Positions 46,482-59,522 of a stretch of 64,000 nt of DNA are shown here, one piece after another. Each line of letters begins with the position of its first letter. Position 1 is the stretch's first letter. The stretch covers positions 6,365,595 through 6,429,594 of the forward strand of contig CM030706.1 of assembly GCA_017979445.1 (NCBI GenBank), written 5' to 3'. Origin of the DNA: Akebia trifoliata. Its lineage: Eukaryota > Streptophyta > Magnoliopsida > Ranunculales > Lardizabalaceae. The notes under the pieces are model-generated. The model ran no database searches and was not told where the DNA came from. It saw only the letters and a list, made by a program, of their open reading frames with translations. A program made the position numbers and the translations under genes.

Positions 46482-49400
46482 CTAGCCTGCAATGGCCTGA
46501 CCTGCTAATGGTGGAACAAACCTGCAACCTTGAAGGGTTTGCTCAAAGATGTGGCCCACTCTGAACAGTTTACCCTGCAATAAAGGAAGGACAAGGTCTC
46601 AGTAGCGGCAATCTAGTACACCTTCAGATTTGTAGAATGGTCAGACCGGAGCGGGGATAACCATAGTTTCTTCTAGACTTCTTGATCAAGGGTTGAGGCC
46701 AAGTTTCAACTTCTTTCAAAACTATCTTATAAAAAATATGAAATAATCAATCGGATAAGAATGGTTTAAAAACGTACTGACTCGCCAAATAATCTGAACA
46801 TGAAGTTTGTAACCAAGAATGAACACTCGAGCAAATCAGGAATGAGAACTTATAAAATAAAGGCCCTCACAAAAATCAAATAGAGTCAGAGCACTAGATA
46901 GAGAATGAGAACATATACAAGAAAAGACTTGCCCAGAAATCAGAAGAGAGTCAAAGCACTAGATAGAGCCTGAAACCTAGCGTGGGCATGGTTTTAAATC
47001 TCGTCCGATACCGACATGACTCAGACAAGTCACCTCGGTATCATCTATGAATGAGGCGGATAGACATGGTGCCTCAACAATGCAGAATCTCATGAGATAA
47101 TCTATATATCTAGGACAAGATAAGCTCGTACGTTTGAAAAAAAAGGCCTGAACTTTAAAATAATTGCATCTAGTCCCTCAATTTTGGGTAAATATTAGAG
47201 ATGCCCCTGTGTTTTGATTTTGAAACTGATGCAATGCCTCCCTTGACTTCAGTCTAATGGAGAGGACCGATATGACAGTCTTCAAAAACCAAAAATCCCT
47301 GATTTTTTTCCCAAACCAGTTAGCTTCAAGCTTTTCAACCTAAACCTCAAATAGAAAATTAATTTAAAATATTCAACCTTCAATCCAATGTTTTCTACCT
47401 TCTCTTTAATCCTTTGGAGAAAACCCTAGATTTTTCTACTCAAGGTTCCATTGTTTAATACTTCTTTAAAAATCTTAGGTTTGAAGGTAAAAAGGTCGAA
47501 GTAGATAGAATCTTTAGGTTACAGTTAAGTTTTAAAATTTTTAATTTCAAAGAGATTGAAGATGACTGATCTGAGAAGAAAGTTTTTAATTTTGAAGATG
47601 AATAATTCATCCTTGACTGAAATGACTCCTTCGAGACAACTCAGTCTCATTCATGAACGAGATGAGTTGAAATAACGAGATTTAAGACCATGAGTGTGGG
47701 AGCTCAACTTTAACCAGGAAAAAAAAAGAACCATAACTTTAAGCGAGTTTGGGAAGTCCATTAGAATGAAAAGAAAAAGCGTTTTTTCATATACAATGCC
47801 TGATGCACAAACAGAAAACAAAAAGAAGTCAGTACCTCATCAAATGCCGCACCAATCATTTGAAGACCAATGGGAAGTCCAGCAGGTCCACCTTCAACAA
47901 ATCCACATGGCAGAACCAATGCAGGCAGCCCAGCCAAGTTAACATTGACCTATGTCCAGAACAAAACTACTTATGAAAACCACGGGATAAAGCTGACAAT
48001 CGTATCAAACTGAGTCATGGATGGTGAAAGGATAGGAATTATGGTTCAAAAAGTAAAGCAGAAAAAGGAGTAACAGTTGGACCAAGCAAAATACTTGTCT
48101 CTCCCTTCATTTCATTGTTTACATTTATCAGTCATTAAGTAGTGGTATAAGAACCAATCTGTGATTTATGTTCCTTGTGAGGAAACACCCAAAAGAGACT
48201 GCATTGCACAAATTGGATAGCATGGAGAAACCTAATTCCAGTACGCCAACATTTCATCAAAAAAGAGAAATCAGTTTCACATCCATGTCAGGGAACATCC
48301 AGAAAATACGTTGAATATAAGTAAGAGTTTCAGTTGTTAGATGAACATGGCAGCTGTTTCTTACTGGAAATACACATAAAAATTGAATATCCACTCCTTT
48401 ACAAGACAAGAAATCTTCATTCTTCACAAATAAACCAAAAAATAAAATAAAATAAATAAAGTAAGGGTTACTATGTGTGCTAGATCACTACCGAATCTTG
48501 ATAAGCAGCTTGCCCAAGTGAATTCCTATAGGGCAGACAAGAATGAAACAAGAGAGTAGACCAGATGGCCAAATCAAACTTGGCTCAGAAGTCCATTAAA
48601 TACGGTACCAAGTTGAAGTTCCATGCATAAAAGAACATAAATGTGCCAAACTACTTCTGAACAAACTTCTAAGAAATTATCTACCCTTTTGTGAGGAAAT
48701 GAAACTGTGGAACACTTCAGGAATGTGAATGGGATAGGATTTCTACAGACTACACTTTCTTTATGACATGTACCTAATTAATAGAAGCAACCCATCTCTA
48801 GGTGATGGTTAATATAAAATTCTTGATCGAGCATGATGAAGACCAAGAGAAAGTGTTCATCAAGTTCTAAAATAAATCCATGCAACACATATAGACAACA
48901 ATTCTTTCATATTTGCAATTTTCTTGACCGTTCACCATATATTTCTAAATGCCCTAAACAATGGACCATATGTTTAGATTTTCTGATCAGCTTCCTATAG
49001 ATTCCCTAGGTGGAACATGAATAAGACAGGAAATAGCACACTGAAATATTCTCTTTACTTATATAATGCCAAAAATTTAAAAACAGGCAAAATAAACTGA
49101 AATTTGTAGGACTGTAGAGTATCCTAGAAATACTTACAGTCATTATGTCACCTGCATACATGGCCAACGGATCATTCTTCTTTTCACCTGTAAACATCAC
49201 AATTGTCCATGAATTTTAACTTTTAAAGAAAGAAATGATCAGAAAAATAATCAGCTGGAAGTGGCATACCAATCTTATAAGCAGCCGATGGTGCTGCAGG
49301 TGAAATTAGGATGTCATTTTCACACAGTGCTAACTTGAAGCTTTCCTGAACCAAGGTCCTCACCTAAAACACTATTACAATCATAAGTTCTTAAATGCCA

Positions 49401-52400
49401 CAAAAGAGCACTGAACCATGACTTTGGAAACATTAGACCGACAATCAAAAGACAGATAAGTAAAATATAAAATAATCCGCAACTCACTCCACTGGATAGC
49501 ATTAGAACTGTAGTTACTAGTTGCTTCTGAACTAGCACCAACAGACTCAATCATGGATATAGAAATTAGAAATATCAAATAAATCTTGTGGGTTTTTGAG
49601 GATTTTTTTTTTTTTTTTGCTGCATAAGAGGAACCCCATGACCTATTTTATCAGTAAGATGTTGACCAAGGCAACCAAAAAGTGTATTGCATAAATCAAT
49701 ATAGTCCAAACACCACAGAGGTATTCATGGAGTCAGAACTACAAGAGCATCACAATATTATTGCTTGTCATCTACCATGCTCTCCATCATCAAATAAAAG
49801 ACAAATCATCCTATAAATGAGAGTATATAACACAGTAGTTGCTGTACCTGCTGTGCACGCTTGTAATATGCATCATAATAACCAGCAGAAAGGGCATATG
49901 TTCCCATTAAAATTCTCATTTTCACCTGAACAAAATGCACATAGATGTTACTTTTCTTATCCAGTCAGTGACTGATGCAAATCTACATTTAAGCAGTCCA
50001 TTCAACCCAACATAGCATCAGCACCATAGCATGAAGATAAAAGCTCTTGGATTTGATGATTTTGTTTACAAGTGGGGAAGTAATGGAAATAGGACTTGAT
50101 AGTCTTCTTTTTTTTTTTGGATGTATTGGATGTATAGCTTCTATGAGCCATTTTGACCTTTAAGGTTGTACAATTATTTTGATGGGATTCTTTCCTCTAA
50201 TGCAGATAATCAATTACCACCCTATATAATTATATATCTGGGAAAAGGTTGCATGGGCAGAAGGACCACGGAGAACATGGACTGAACTCCTCATTTGGGC
50301 CATGTTGACTGCCACGTAGGTCCAAATGACACCTGGGCCCTATAGATTTCATGGTTTAGATTGGGTTTGCAAAACAAAACAAAAAAAAAAAAAAACAACT
50401 TTTTTTGGGGTTGGATCTTGCCTTTGAAAATGGACGGCCATTGAATTCCTAAATTTAAAAATTAAATCTAACAATGAAAAAATGTCTTTTTTCAATTTCA
50501 TTTTTTGAGAATTCATAAAATTTTATGCTCTACATCCATGTGGCATACGATCTTGTTTTTGGATGCCACGTGGACATGTAGTCCACATGGATGCTCTCTC
50601 TCTCTCTCTCTCTATTGTTTGCTTATGCCTACAACACGATAAAGTTATAAGAGTGTAATAGGAAAAGGGAGTAGAAAGGTAAAGGCAATAAAGTTGGAGG
50701 GGTATTATTGGAAAGGGATAGAAAGAGAAAAGACAATAAAGTTAAAGGGGTATGCTTGGAAAGGGAGGAGAGCAAAGGGAATAAAGTTGAAATTATTCTC
50801 GAGGTTTGTGACGGGATTAAATCCCAACCCCTACTTATGTGGGAGAAAAACATTGATATGAAAACCATTGTGTTCTATTACACACACACACACAAGAGTT
50901 TGCATGTGCGTACTGGCACGGACATCCTCTTCGGAGTTAACATGATAGAAGAAGAAAGACAATAAAGTTGAAGGTGTATTATTGGAAAATGGGAGAAAAT
51001 GAAAGGCAAAATATAAAGTTGAAGGGATATTATTGTAAAAAGTGACTAGAAGAGGCAAGGCAATAAAGTTAGAGAGGTATTCTTGGAAATGGAGAGAAGA
51101 TAAAGGCAATAAAGTTGAAAGTTATCCTCGAGATGCACATGAGATTGAATTTGAACCCCTCTTTATTGAGGATAAACATTGAGAAGATAATCATTGTGTT
51201 ATTATATAGATAAGTGTCACCACTGATTCATTGAAAATAAAAGCTCGCTCATTTTGATGAATTTGTTTTCAAGTTGGAAGGTATTGAAAATGGGCCTCGA
51301 TAGTTTTTTTCTTTCTTTTTTTTATAGCTTCTATGATTGTCTTCAGCTTTAGATAGTACATTCTTTTGATAGGACTCATCCTTTAATAGAAATAATCAAT
51401 TATCTATAAAAATAAAAATAAAATAAAAAGTGCAGCAGCGCCATTTCATTAGAAAAATTATGTTGTTCATATATAAGAACTTCTCACTTCAAGTTGCAAA
51501 TGCAAGGTATATACCTCGGGACCAAATCCATTTGCTCGAGAATCTCCATAAAGAGAATTAAGCTCTTCAGCTGCAACTTGATTACCATACCTGGCATATA
51601 AGTAGGCAAAATTTAGGTGTATTGGAGATTTGAAACCAAGCATCAACTAAACAGCTGTTCCAGGATGAAAATAAACAGCATTCCTACAATAAAAACCTGC
51701 AAGCTATCACCTTACACCATCATAACGTGATAAATTTGAAGATGACTCAGATGAAGCTAGAACATAGTAGGCCGGTAACCCAAGTGAAAAAGACGGTAAG
51801 GACACCTGTGATTTGTCAAAGAAAGCCACGTGGTGTTAGACAAAATGGAGAAGTGTAAGCTATACATTTGAGTGGTAACTTTGCTAAGCTATAAGTATTA
51901 ATGAACTGAAAAAAAAAAACCTCTTTCACTGTGCATCCTAATTCTTCCAAATGTGAAGCAGCAGCCTGAATTGCGGATACTACTCCCGTGTCAACACCAT
52001 CTCCAAGAGTTTCACTGATCACACCAACTCTCAGGCCCTTCAAAGGTTTAGATTCCAAAAGTTCGGTTGGAACTAAATGTGATGCAAAGTCGGGGACCTC
52101 CTGAAATGTAAAATTGTATATCACAACTGGTGCTAAAACACTATTTGGAGTATATGATTTATCATAATATAACCCAACTTCCACATTTAGGATTTTCAGC
52201 CCAATGAACCACAAAACTGTAAGGCAACACCAAACACATAATTTTATTGTTGAATCTTCAATGAAGAGAGATAAATAAAAAATAATAATAAGCCTTACAC
52301 GCTTACTACTAGTGGCATCAAGTCTATCATGACCAGAAATTGCATCAAGAATAATCGCAGTGTCAGCAACAGATGAACCAAAGCACCCAACAACATCCAA

Positions 52401-54160
52401 TGAAGATGCATATGCCATGAGTCCAAATCTCGAGACCCGCCCATAAGTTGGTTTCATTCCCACAACACCACAGAAAGACGCCGGCTGCCTAACACTTCCG
52501 CCAGTGTCACTTCCCAGAGATACTACACACTGCCTAGCAGAAACAGCTGCAGCAGAGCCCCCTGATGATCCTCCAGGTACCCTAGTTGTATCCCAAGGGT
52601 TTGCCGTCACCTAAAAGTAAAACAAACACACACGTTGGAGAAACCATCTCTAATTACTAGACTACAAAAACATGACATTTTAACACATTAGATTCTTCAA
52701 ACGACTCAATTGTGCATTCCAAAAAGAGGGAACTTTTGTTATTCTTTTCCTTGTTTTTATTTTTCTTTTTTCTTTTTTTGATGAATAATTTTTTTTTATT
52801 AACGGGGGTGGTTGAGGTGGACCTAAAACCCCAAAGAAGAACAAAGCAAACAATTTAAAAAATCATCTGAGATTGAGATAACTCTCCCGAGTCATCTTGG
52901 CATTGTTCATGAACGAACCAAACAGCAAAGACAAATTTTCCCCTTTTCTTCATCTCGTTTCTTCTTCTACTCTGGTTCAAAAATCCAAGCAAAACCTTTC
53001 ATCTCATACGAGATAACAGAGGCATCTCACCAATTCATTTCGGTATCGTTCATGAACAAGAAACGACAAAATTCCAAGATTGAAAACCATGGTATGCAAT
53101 CAAGCCTTTTTAATTAATTTGATCGAGTGCTTTGAGTGCTTGGTCAAGTAAAGAAATCGACTTTAACTGTTCCATTGAGTTTCTCCTAATGTAAAACCCA
53201 AGACATGAAATTTGTGCCCATGTCAACCAAGGCCCAACCTTTACCCAATAATTAGATTACTCAAACGACTTGAACCAACAAATTTGACTCGATAAGCAGT
53301 GTTTGACAGACTGATTTGAGCACTTCATCTAGTTAAGAAATCAGTTTTCAGTTTTCACAGTTCAATTGATTTTGTCGACCTAATTCAAAACTCTAAACCC
53401 TAATTCAAACAGAAATCCAATAAAATAAATTTGCCCAAGCTTGACCTTATAGATTACTCAAACGACTTGAATCATATAATTGAGTACTTAGTCATGTTAA
53501 AAAAAAAGTTTTAACAGTTCAATTGAGTTTCTTTCTCGACTAATTCAAAACCCTAATTCAAACAAAAATCCAACAAAGACAAAAGAAAAACAAAATCCAA
53601 ACCTGAAAACCAGAACCTTCAGTGGTGCTACCCATACCAAACTCATCCAAATTCGTCTTCCCAACTATAACCGCTCCACATTCCCTTAATTTCTTCACCA
53701 CTGTAGCATCGAAAGCCGGCCTATAACCCTCAAGAATCTTCGACCCACCTGTCGATGGCATGTCCACCGTACAAATATTATCCTTCACTCCAATTAAAAC
53801 TCCTTCCAAAGAACCCAATTCTTCGTTCCTCTCGATCTTCCTATCGATTTCTTCGGCTTCTCTAATCGTAGTCTCTGAAACATGGAGAAAACTTCGGATT
53901 TGTGGCTCTGTCGTTCGTAACCGATTCAAGTAATCTTCAGCAATCTCGACTGCTTTTCTCTCGCGAGAGAGGAGTGATTTACGGATTTTGAGGATTTCGG
54001 ATGAGGGAGGAGAGGTTAAAGCTAGGGTTTGAGGCTCTGAGACCACTTGAGAGGCTCGAAGAACACTGGATTGGTGAAAATGGTGGGATTTTGGCGGGAA
54101 ATGGAGATGAAATCGACATTGAGAGAGGAAAATTCTAGGGTTTTGAGCTGCAGAAAGCAT
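46482..54160 (-). CDS. GATA: Glutamyl-tRNA(Gln) amidotransferase subunit A, organellar
   Basis: Ten exons on the minus strand: 54160-53603, 52610-52299, 52100-51921, 51805-51711, 51590-51515, 49925-49848, 49363-49270, 49187-49138, 47949-47836 and 46574-46482 (stop TAG). The CDS is 1,650 nt, 549 residues, close to the plant GatA length. The first 50 or so residues are a Ser/His/Phe-rich targeting peptide; plant GatA is known to go to plastids and mitochondria. The amidase signature is intact: K126 in GVKDN, S201 in PGGSSGGSA and the nucleophile S225 in [10 protein letters not shown]. Their spacing (99 and 24) equals that of bacterial GatA as I recall it (K79, S154, S178). With GatB and GatC it converts Glu-tRNA(Gln) to Gln-tRNA(Gln). 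The C-terminus reads [19 protein letters not shown]. Introns are canonical GT-AG and carry repeats. Confidence 0.95.
46988..47691. mobile_element. Foldback MITE split by another element, GatA intron 9
   Basis: Left ATGGTTTTAAATCTCGTCC and right CGAGATTTAAGACCAT are the termini of the family seen at 60372-60609. The flanks TAGCGTGGGC (46978-46987) and GAGTGTGGGA (47692-47701) agree at 7 of 10 positions, as for an aged target duplication. The middle (about 47150-47600) belongs to a different foldback family, apparently a nested insertion. Confidence 0.55.
49598..49620. repeat. Poly-T run
   Basis: A short T homopolymer in GatA intron 6. Confidence 0.8.
50594..50613. repeat. (CT)n microsatellite
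   Basis: A CT tract of about 20 bp in GatA intron 5. Confidence 0.85.
50625..51215 (+). repeat. Purine-rich degenerate repeat in GatA intron 5
   Basis: Units such as GGCAATAAAGTTGGAGGGGT with TATTATTGGAAA recur about ten times. The landmark ACGGACATCCTCTTCGGAGT near 50920 matches that at 2046-2640. A short CA tract lies at 50880-50893. Confidence 0.6.
52860..53095. mobile_element. Foldback MITE, TTTTAAATCTCG family, in GatA intron 1
   Basis: GTTCATGAACGAACC and GTTCATGAACAAGAAACGA type stretches and a right end GATTGAAAACCAT match the family of 60372-60609. The left end is degraded. Confidence 0.45.
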
Positions 54161-54358
54161 GTTTGGGTTTTTTTTCTCTCAGTGGAGTGGAAGTTGGAGG
54201 GAGATTTCTTCGTTCTTCCACTAGTTTGTGATCTGAGAAAGAGAGGTCAGTAAGCAGTTTCCTCCATACTGGAGTATTGTACTCCCAGGTAATAGATCGC
54301 TTATTATCCTAGAGATATGAAAAGGCCTCGATGAATATTAAACCATCTATCTACAGTA

Positions 54359-55214
54359 CACGGGTGCACGTGGTTCAGATTTTGACAAATTTAAAATCTA
54401 ACCAAACATGATCGGTTTTACAAATTTGGAATCAAACCAATCCAATTACCCTACAGAACCGAACCAATCCAAATCAACTTTGGTTCAGATGATTTCGGTT
54501 CTCATACTTATTATTTTTAATAATAAAATTAAAATAGTTAAAACTTAAAATTAAGTAAAATAAATATTAAATAAAGTCTCATGCATAGCACATAACATGC
54601 ATAAACAAAGTATCAACATATTTATTATTTCAACATAAATAAAGCACCATGTATAACACATTAAAAATAAAAATCATGAAAAAATTAGAAAATAAAAATC
54701 ATTTAACACTTTCTTTGTAAGGGATGATTGAAGATCAAAGTTATTCTTAAAATCAAATGTAATGATTAAAAGTAAGGGGGTACATTTTTTATGAGTTTTT
54801 GTTAGAAAAAAATAGAGGAGATGAAGTTGAAGACTTTGATGAATTACCTTTAACACACTAACACAGTTGAGAGAGAGAGAGAGAAATGGATTACCTCTTC
54901 GTTTTTCGACGAGGTGGCGAATGACAAGTGACGAGGTGAGTGAGGGAGACGAACAATGGTTAGATTTTCTTCAAACTTGAAGAAGAAAGAAATAAATAAT
55001 AGAAGAACGAAACTAAAAAAAGGTTTTATATATATATATAAATTGGTTCGGTTCTATTATACCCCTAATCCGAAATCAAACCAAATCAATCGGAATTTTT
55101 TTTTACAATCCGCACCAGAACCAAACCATACTCAATTCAAACAAATCCAATCCAATCCAAAAGGCTTAGATTGGCTCGATTCTCGGATTTACCCAATCCA
55201 ATGTACACCCCTAG
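54359..55214. mobile_element. TIR element, GGGGTGTACAT end
   Basis: The right end reads in reverse complement TAGGGGTGTACATTGGATTG; the left begins near CACGGGTGCACGTGG. Inverted AACCGAACCAATCC-type stretches lie inside both ends around an AT-rich centre. This is the composition of the hAT-like elements at 17531-18198. No clean duplication was found. Confidence 0.45.
54872..54886. repeat. Short (GA)n tract
   Basis: A GA repeat of about 14 bp inside the preceding element. Confidence 0.7.
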
Positions 55215-55389
55215 TACATAGGTGCTTTATTTGTTAGCACACCGCAAATCGTTGCAAAGTGACATTGGAAAATAAGAATGAATGGTATATTTTATTTGAG
55301 TCGTAGTGGAGTGACCTCCAGATAACCTCATTACTTACTCAGAGGTGCAAACGGAACCATCTATACTTTTCATTCGTGTCTCAATGAAA

Positions 55390-55580
55390 AACATGAGTAA
55401 TGTTGAAGTGACCTCAAGATTGAACCTCACCTCGCACACCTTGACAAGAAAGTATATGAGAACCATAGATACGTTTCCTCAGGATAGGAGAGAAAAGGCA
55501 TCTATGTTTCCTATCCACTTTCACTTCAAGATGTGTGATATGAGGTCCAATCTTGAGGTCAATCCAACACGATTCTTTTA
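55390..55580. mobile_element. Foldback element, GTGACCTCAAGATTG termini, second copy
   Basis: Left GTTGAAGTGACCTCAAGATT faces AATCTTGAGGTCAATCCAAC. The inner arms AGAACCATAGATACGTTTCC and GGCATCTATGTTTCC are of the ATCATAGAT core. It matches 44846-45020 in both termini and interior. Confidence 0.6.
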
Positions 55581-56109
55581 TTTAGGAGTGCAACTTGGTT
55601 CTTGATAGATTTAGGATGGTTTTGCTCAGTTTAGAATTAGTTACAGTTTGATTCTAGATTAAGAAAATGCCAAATTGATAAATTCGATTCAAGGCTTATA
55701 TAGAATTGAACTAAATCGAGAAGCAAATCCTTCTAAAATAAATAAATAAATATTAATTTATTATGAATTATTTTAGGTCGTTCATCCAAAAGAATATTGT
55801 AAGGTTCAAATAAAATTGAAAATTAGAAAGAAAATTACTCTATGTATATATATTTGTTATTATGCTCACTTCTTATAGGAGTTATGACATAGATTAATGA
55901 CTTATTTTTATTTATTTTCATTAAAATACACATTACTTCCAAGCATAAACATAGGATATTAGCAATCATATGGAAAGGAGTTCCTGCCACACTTCCAATT
56001 TTCGAAAAGCACTCAGGGGGTCAAAAAAATTGAAGAAAAAATTTAAGGAGTCTGATCCAAACTGGAATAGTCGCCAACATCTTAGAATAAAAATTTTATT
56101 TTCTCAAAA

Positions 56110-56980
56110 TCCCTGAACCTTAGTTATAAAGTTTATCTCCATACCCCTCCACGCCTATGAATATATAAATTACCCCTGTGTATTTTAACTGCCCCTTATA
56201 TTTCTTCTCTAAATATTAATGACCTAAATAACCTTATTATCTTTAAAGTATGAAATATATATATATATATATATATAAATATGAGACAAGTGATATTTAA
56301 AAAAAAAATATATGAACCTTGATTTTTATATATTTATTTATCTTATTGGAATGCAGTTTGTCAAGGAAATTTATTATTTTTTCTTATTTTTCAAGGAGGG
56401 GAGAATTTTTTTTTTTTTCTAAAATTTGTTTTAAATAGAATCTAATTGAAGAGTTGGGTAATTAAAATTTTTTTTTCCACTTGACAGATTTTGAAAAGAA
56501 AATCAAGATTTCTTTTCATACTTGCAAGATAAGGGCATTTAAGTCATTAACCTTTAGAGAAGAAGGATAAAGGGAATTTCATCAGTTAAGATACATAAGG
56601 GTAACTTAAATATTCATAAATGTGGAAGGGTATGGAGATAAACTTTTAAAAATAAGAGAGATATGTAATCTATTTATTGTTATTTTTAACATCAATTTGT
56701 GTAGGTTGGTTTTGGAAACAAAACAACAACTTTGTGAGAGAGAATTAGTGAGTAGTAGTGTGACACGTGGACCAATATTGTTATTTTAATTTTTTTTTCC
56801 ACTTGACAAATTTTGAAAAGAAAATCAAGATTTTTATTTTTCGTACTTCAAAGATGAGGGTATTTAGGTCATTAACCTATCAGAGAAGAAAGATAAGGAA
56901 CATTTGATATATTAAAAATATAAAAGTGTAATGTAAATATTTAGAAAAGTGTGGAGGGGTATGAAATAACTTTTAAAACT
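56110..56980. repeat. Inverted plus direct duplication of a ~200 bp unit
   Basis: Segments 56459-56660 and 56780-56975 are diverged direct copies (both with CCACTTGACARATTTTGAAA and GGTATGGAGATAAACTTTT or similar). Segment 56120-56250 carries the same unit inverted (TTTATCTCCATACCCCTCC). A TA tract at 56252-56277 lies inside the inverted pair. Confidence 0.65.
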
Positions 56981-57313
56981 TTAACATAAAATGTTGGACT
57001 CTCATAGAATTACAGAATAGATTTATAGCCATCTAAGATAATTGACAATTAGTTTTGGGAACAAAATACCAACATGTGGGAGAGAGATAATACGAGAATA
57101 AAATTGACACTTGGACCAATGAGGAGTGGTGGTCTCTAAAACGTGGGTATCCAAAATAGCACTCTAACTTGTAATAGGTTGTTGATGTTGGTTTATGGCT
57201 CTAACTTGAGTTTGTTGGGGCATCTTGTAGTTGGTGCATTTTCATAATTAAAATGCGTGTTTTGTCTTAGGATGACATATATATTTCAAGTTTAAAAATC
57301 TTAAAAATAATAT

Positions 57314-58393
57314 TGTATTTTCATAATTTTTGTTAATAAAGTATCAATCATCGTCGTCTGTGAAAGTTGGCAATTTTGTTGAATTACGTAAATTTTGTGT
57401 TTTTTATTTTTTCTATTTTTTATCTTTGTAATTTATCAATCTTTATATGTCGAAGGGAGTTTTTCCGCAACAATTATATCTTACCATAGCTAGATTTCAA
57501 TGGTGATTGAATTACATTCGAATAAAATATAACGACTAATGACATACTTATCATTTCGAGCTTTCATAGTGAAACATAATATTGTCGACAATAAATTTCA
57601 ACAGATCTATCTCGAGATTCGTGAAATATGATCGCAAATGATTTTATTGATTTTTGATGAAAAGTAGATACAGATCTCAGTGTTTCCTTTGATTAACAGT
57701 CAAGTACAAAATAGTGATGATGACATATGTAACTTTTCTTCTTTCCGAGCTTCGTGCTTTATCAATTAAGAATGATGTTTTGATGTTGGCTTTGCTTTGT
57801 GTTTGATCTTCTTTAGAGATTTCTGTAGATTTTCTTCTCTTCGGACTTTGCGCTTTATCGGTTGAAAATATTTTTTTGACTTCCGAGGAAGGGTTTTATA
57901 CTTGATTTTTCTCTTTAGTCGGAGTCCGAATCTCTAAAGAACCTTACTTTGTCTCTAGAGGAAAACTTGAGAGCTTCTTCTTCTCTAGAGGGAGAGCTTC
58001 TGTTTTTTGAGAGAAAGTGATCCCCGATCCCCTCTCCATGAGAAAGGCTCTTGTATTTATAGACTTAAAGATCATTTAACTTTTCAATTATATCCTAACT
58101 TAAAGATATTTAATTGATTTCTTTAAAAAGTTAAATTTGTCAAAATCCAATTTTAAGGATTTTATGGATTATTATTGGGCCAAACTGATTTATTTGGATG
58201 TAAAGCCCAATATTTATGTGGAGCACTTGATTTTATTTAGATCATGGGTTTCATCTGTGAAAGCCCAAAACTCAAGCTTGTAAGGGGCATGTTCCTAGTT
58301 AATGGACTCAATTGTGAGGCCCATTTATAACTTTAGGGACTTCATTTTTATTTATAAAATTGTAAAGGCCTCCTCAAAATTTTGATGCTTACA
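57314..58393 (-). repeat. Candidate solo LTR
   Basis: On the minus strand it begins TGTAAGCATCAAAATTTTGA and ends TGAAAATACA (TG...CA). A TATA-like TCTATAAATACAAGAGCC lies near 58060 followed by a C/T-balanced leader. It is flanked by AATAT on both sides (57309-57313 and 58394-58398). No coding sequence is present. In AT-rich DNA a 5-bp match could be chance, so this is tentative. Confidence 0.45.
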
Positions 58394-58419
58394 AATATCT
58401 TATTTTCTAAGAAGGTAAG

Positions 58420-58620
58420 TTATTATTTATCATTTTTCCCCCTCTGATTTCTCTCTCCCTCCTTGGGTTTTCCTCTTCTTCTTCTTGTTCGCCACCGCCA
58501 ATCTCTCTCTCCTTCTCTATGTTTTTTTTTCTTTTTCTTCTTCTCCGCCGATCTCTCTTTCCCTCTCTCTGTTTTTCTTCTTCTTCTTCTTGCTTGAGCC
58601 GTCAGAATAGGTGGAGGATG
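58420..58620. other. CT-rich low-complexity block
   Basis: Repeats of CTTCTTCTT and CTCTCTCTC. The minus-strand frame over it is Arg/Lys/Glu low-complexity and is not called as a gene. Confidence 0.6.
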
Positions 58621-59457
58621 AGAGGTGTGCCATTTGAAATGGAGTGCCCTCAACAATTTTTCGAGTTTTAGAGATATCCCTAAAAATTGGAGGCCCTTAG
58701 AGTTTATTGGCTTGTCAATATAATTTCCCTTTTCTCTATTCTCAAACACTGAATTCGCGGATTTTTTAAACAAAAATAAACACATTACATAGAGAAGTTT
58801 TGATTATTCGATATAACATATTACCCACAAAGGGATTTAGTGCACAACAGTCACATGGACAAATAAGAGGACCAAAACAAATAAATTTAAGATTAAACCA
58901 GGAAACAAATTTGTTTTGCTAAGTGGAATCAAATATTTGAAACAAAACAGATTATATAAATAAAACACGCGCAGACCTGGCATAGCACGCATGTGATATG
59001 GTTCAAGGCTCTCCATGATGAAAAAGGTTGATGTCTTGCACTGAAGAGAAAGGAGGAAGAGAGTAAAAAGAGGAACAAAGAAAAGAAGTGACGATCTTCT
59101 TTTTTTGTTTTGTTATTAAACATTAACCACCTTATATCTCCTTTTATTTTAAGTTTAGGGGTGTCGATGAATATTCAAAAATTCAAATCCGAATTTGAAT
59201 TCAGATATTGGTACATATGCTCTATAATATCTCATTCAATCTATCATATAAACATAATAATATCATATATATAGATAGATATTTTAAATAATGAAAGGTC
59301 CAATCCAATAGATGTGTAACAACAAGGCACCTAACTGAATTTTGGCTATTATTTGGATCCGATACACTTAGGGCACGAATCAAATGATATCGAATCAAAA
59401 CTTCTAGTGTGGAGGTTTATATTGCCAACAATTATCACTTGAATTTAAGAAAATTTT

Positions 59458-59522
59458 TCTTTTTTGATGAGTAAGCTGGACTTGAACCCATGACCTCAAA
59501 GTTGTTTTACTCCATCCTATGT
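59458..59522 (-). mobile_element. SINE-like fragment, reverse copy
   Basis: TAAGCTGGACTTGAACCCAT with TGACCTC is the reverse complement of the B-box-containing sequence at 29632-29702. Confidence 0.4.

Noticed and set aside
58423..58785. 120-codon minus-strand frame with a Lys/Arg/Glu-rich end
   Set aside because: The basic part is the complement of CT microsatellite-like sequence; no conserved motif.
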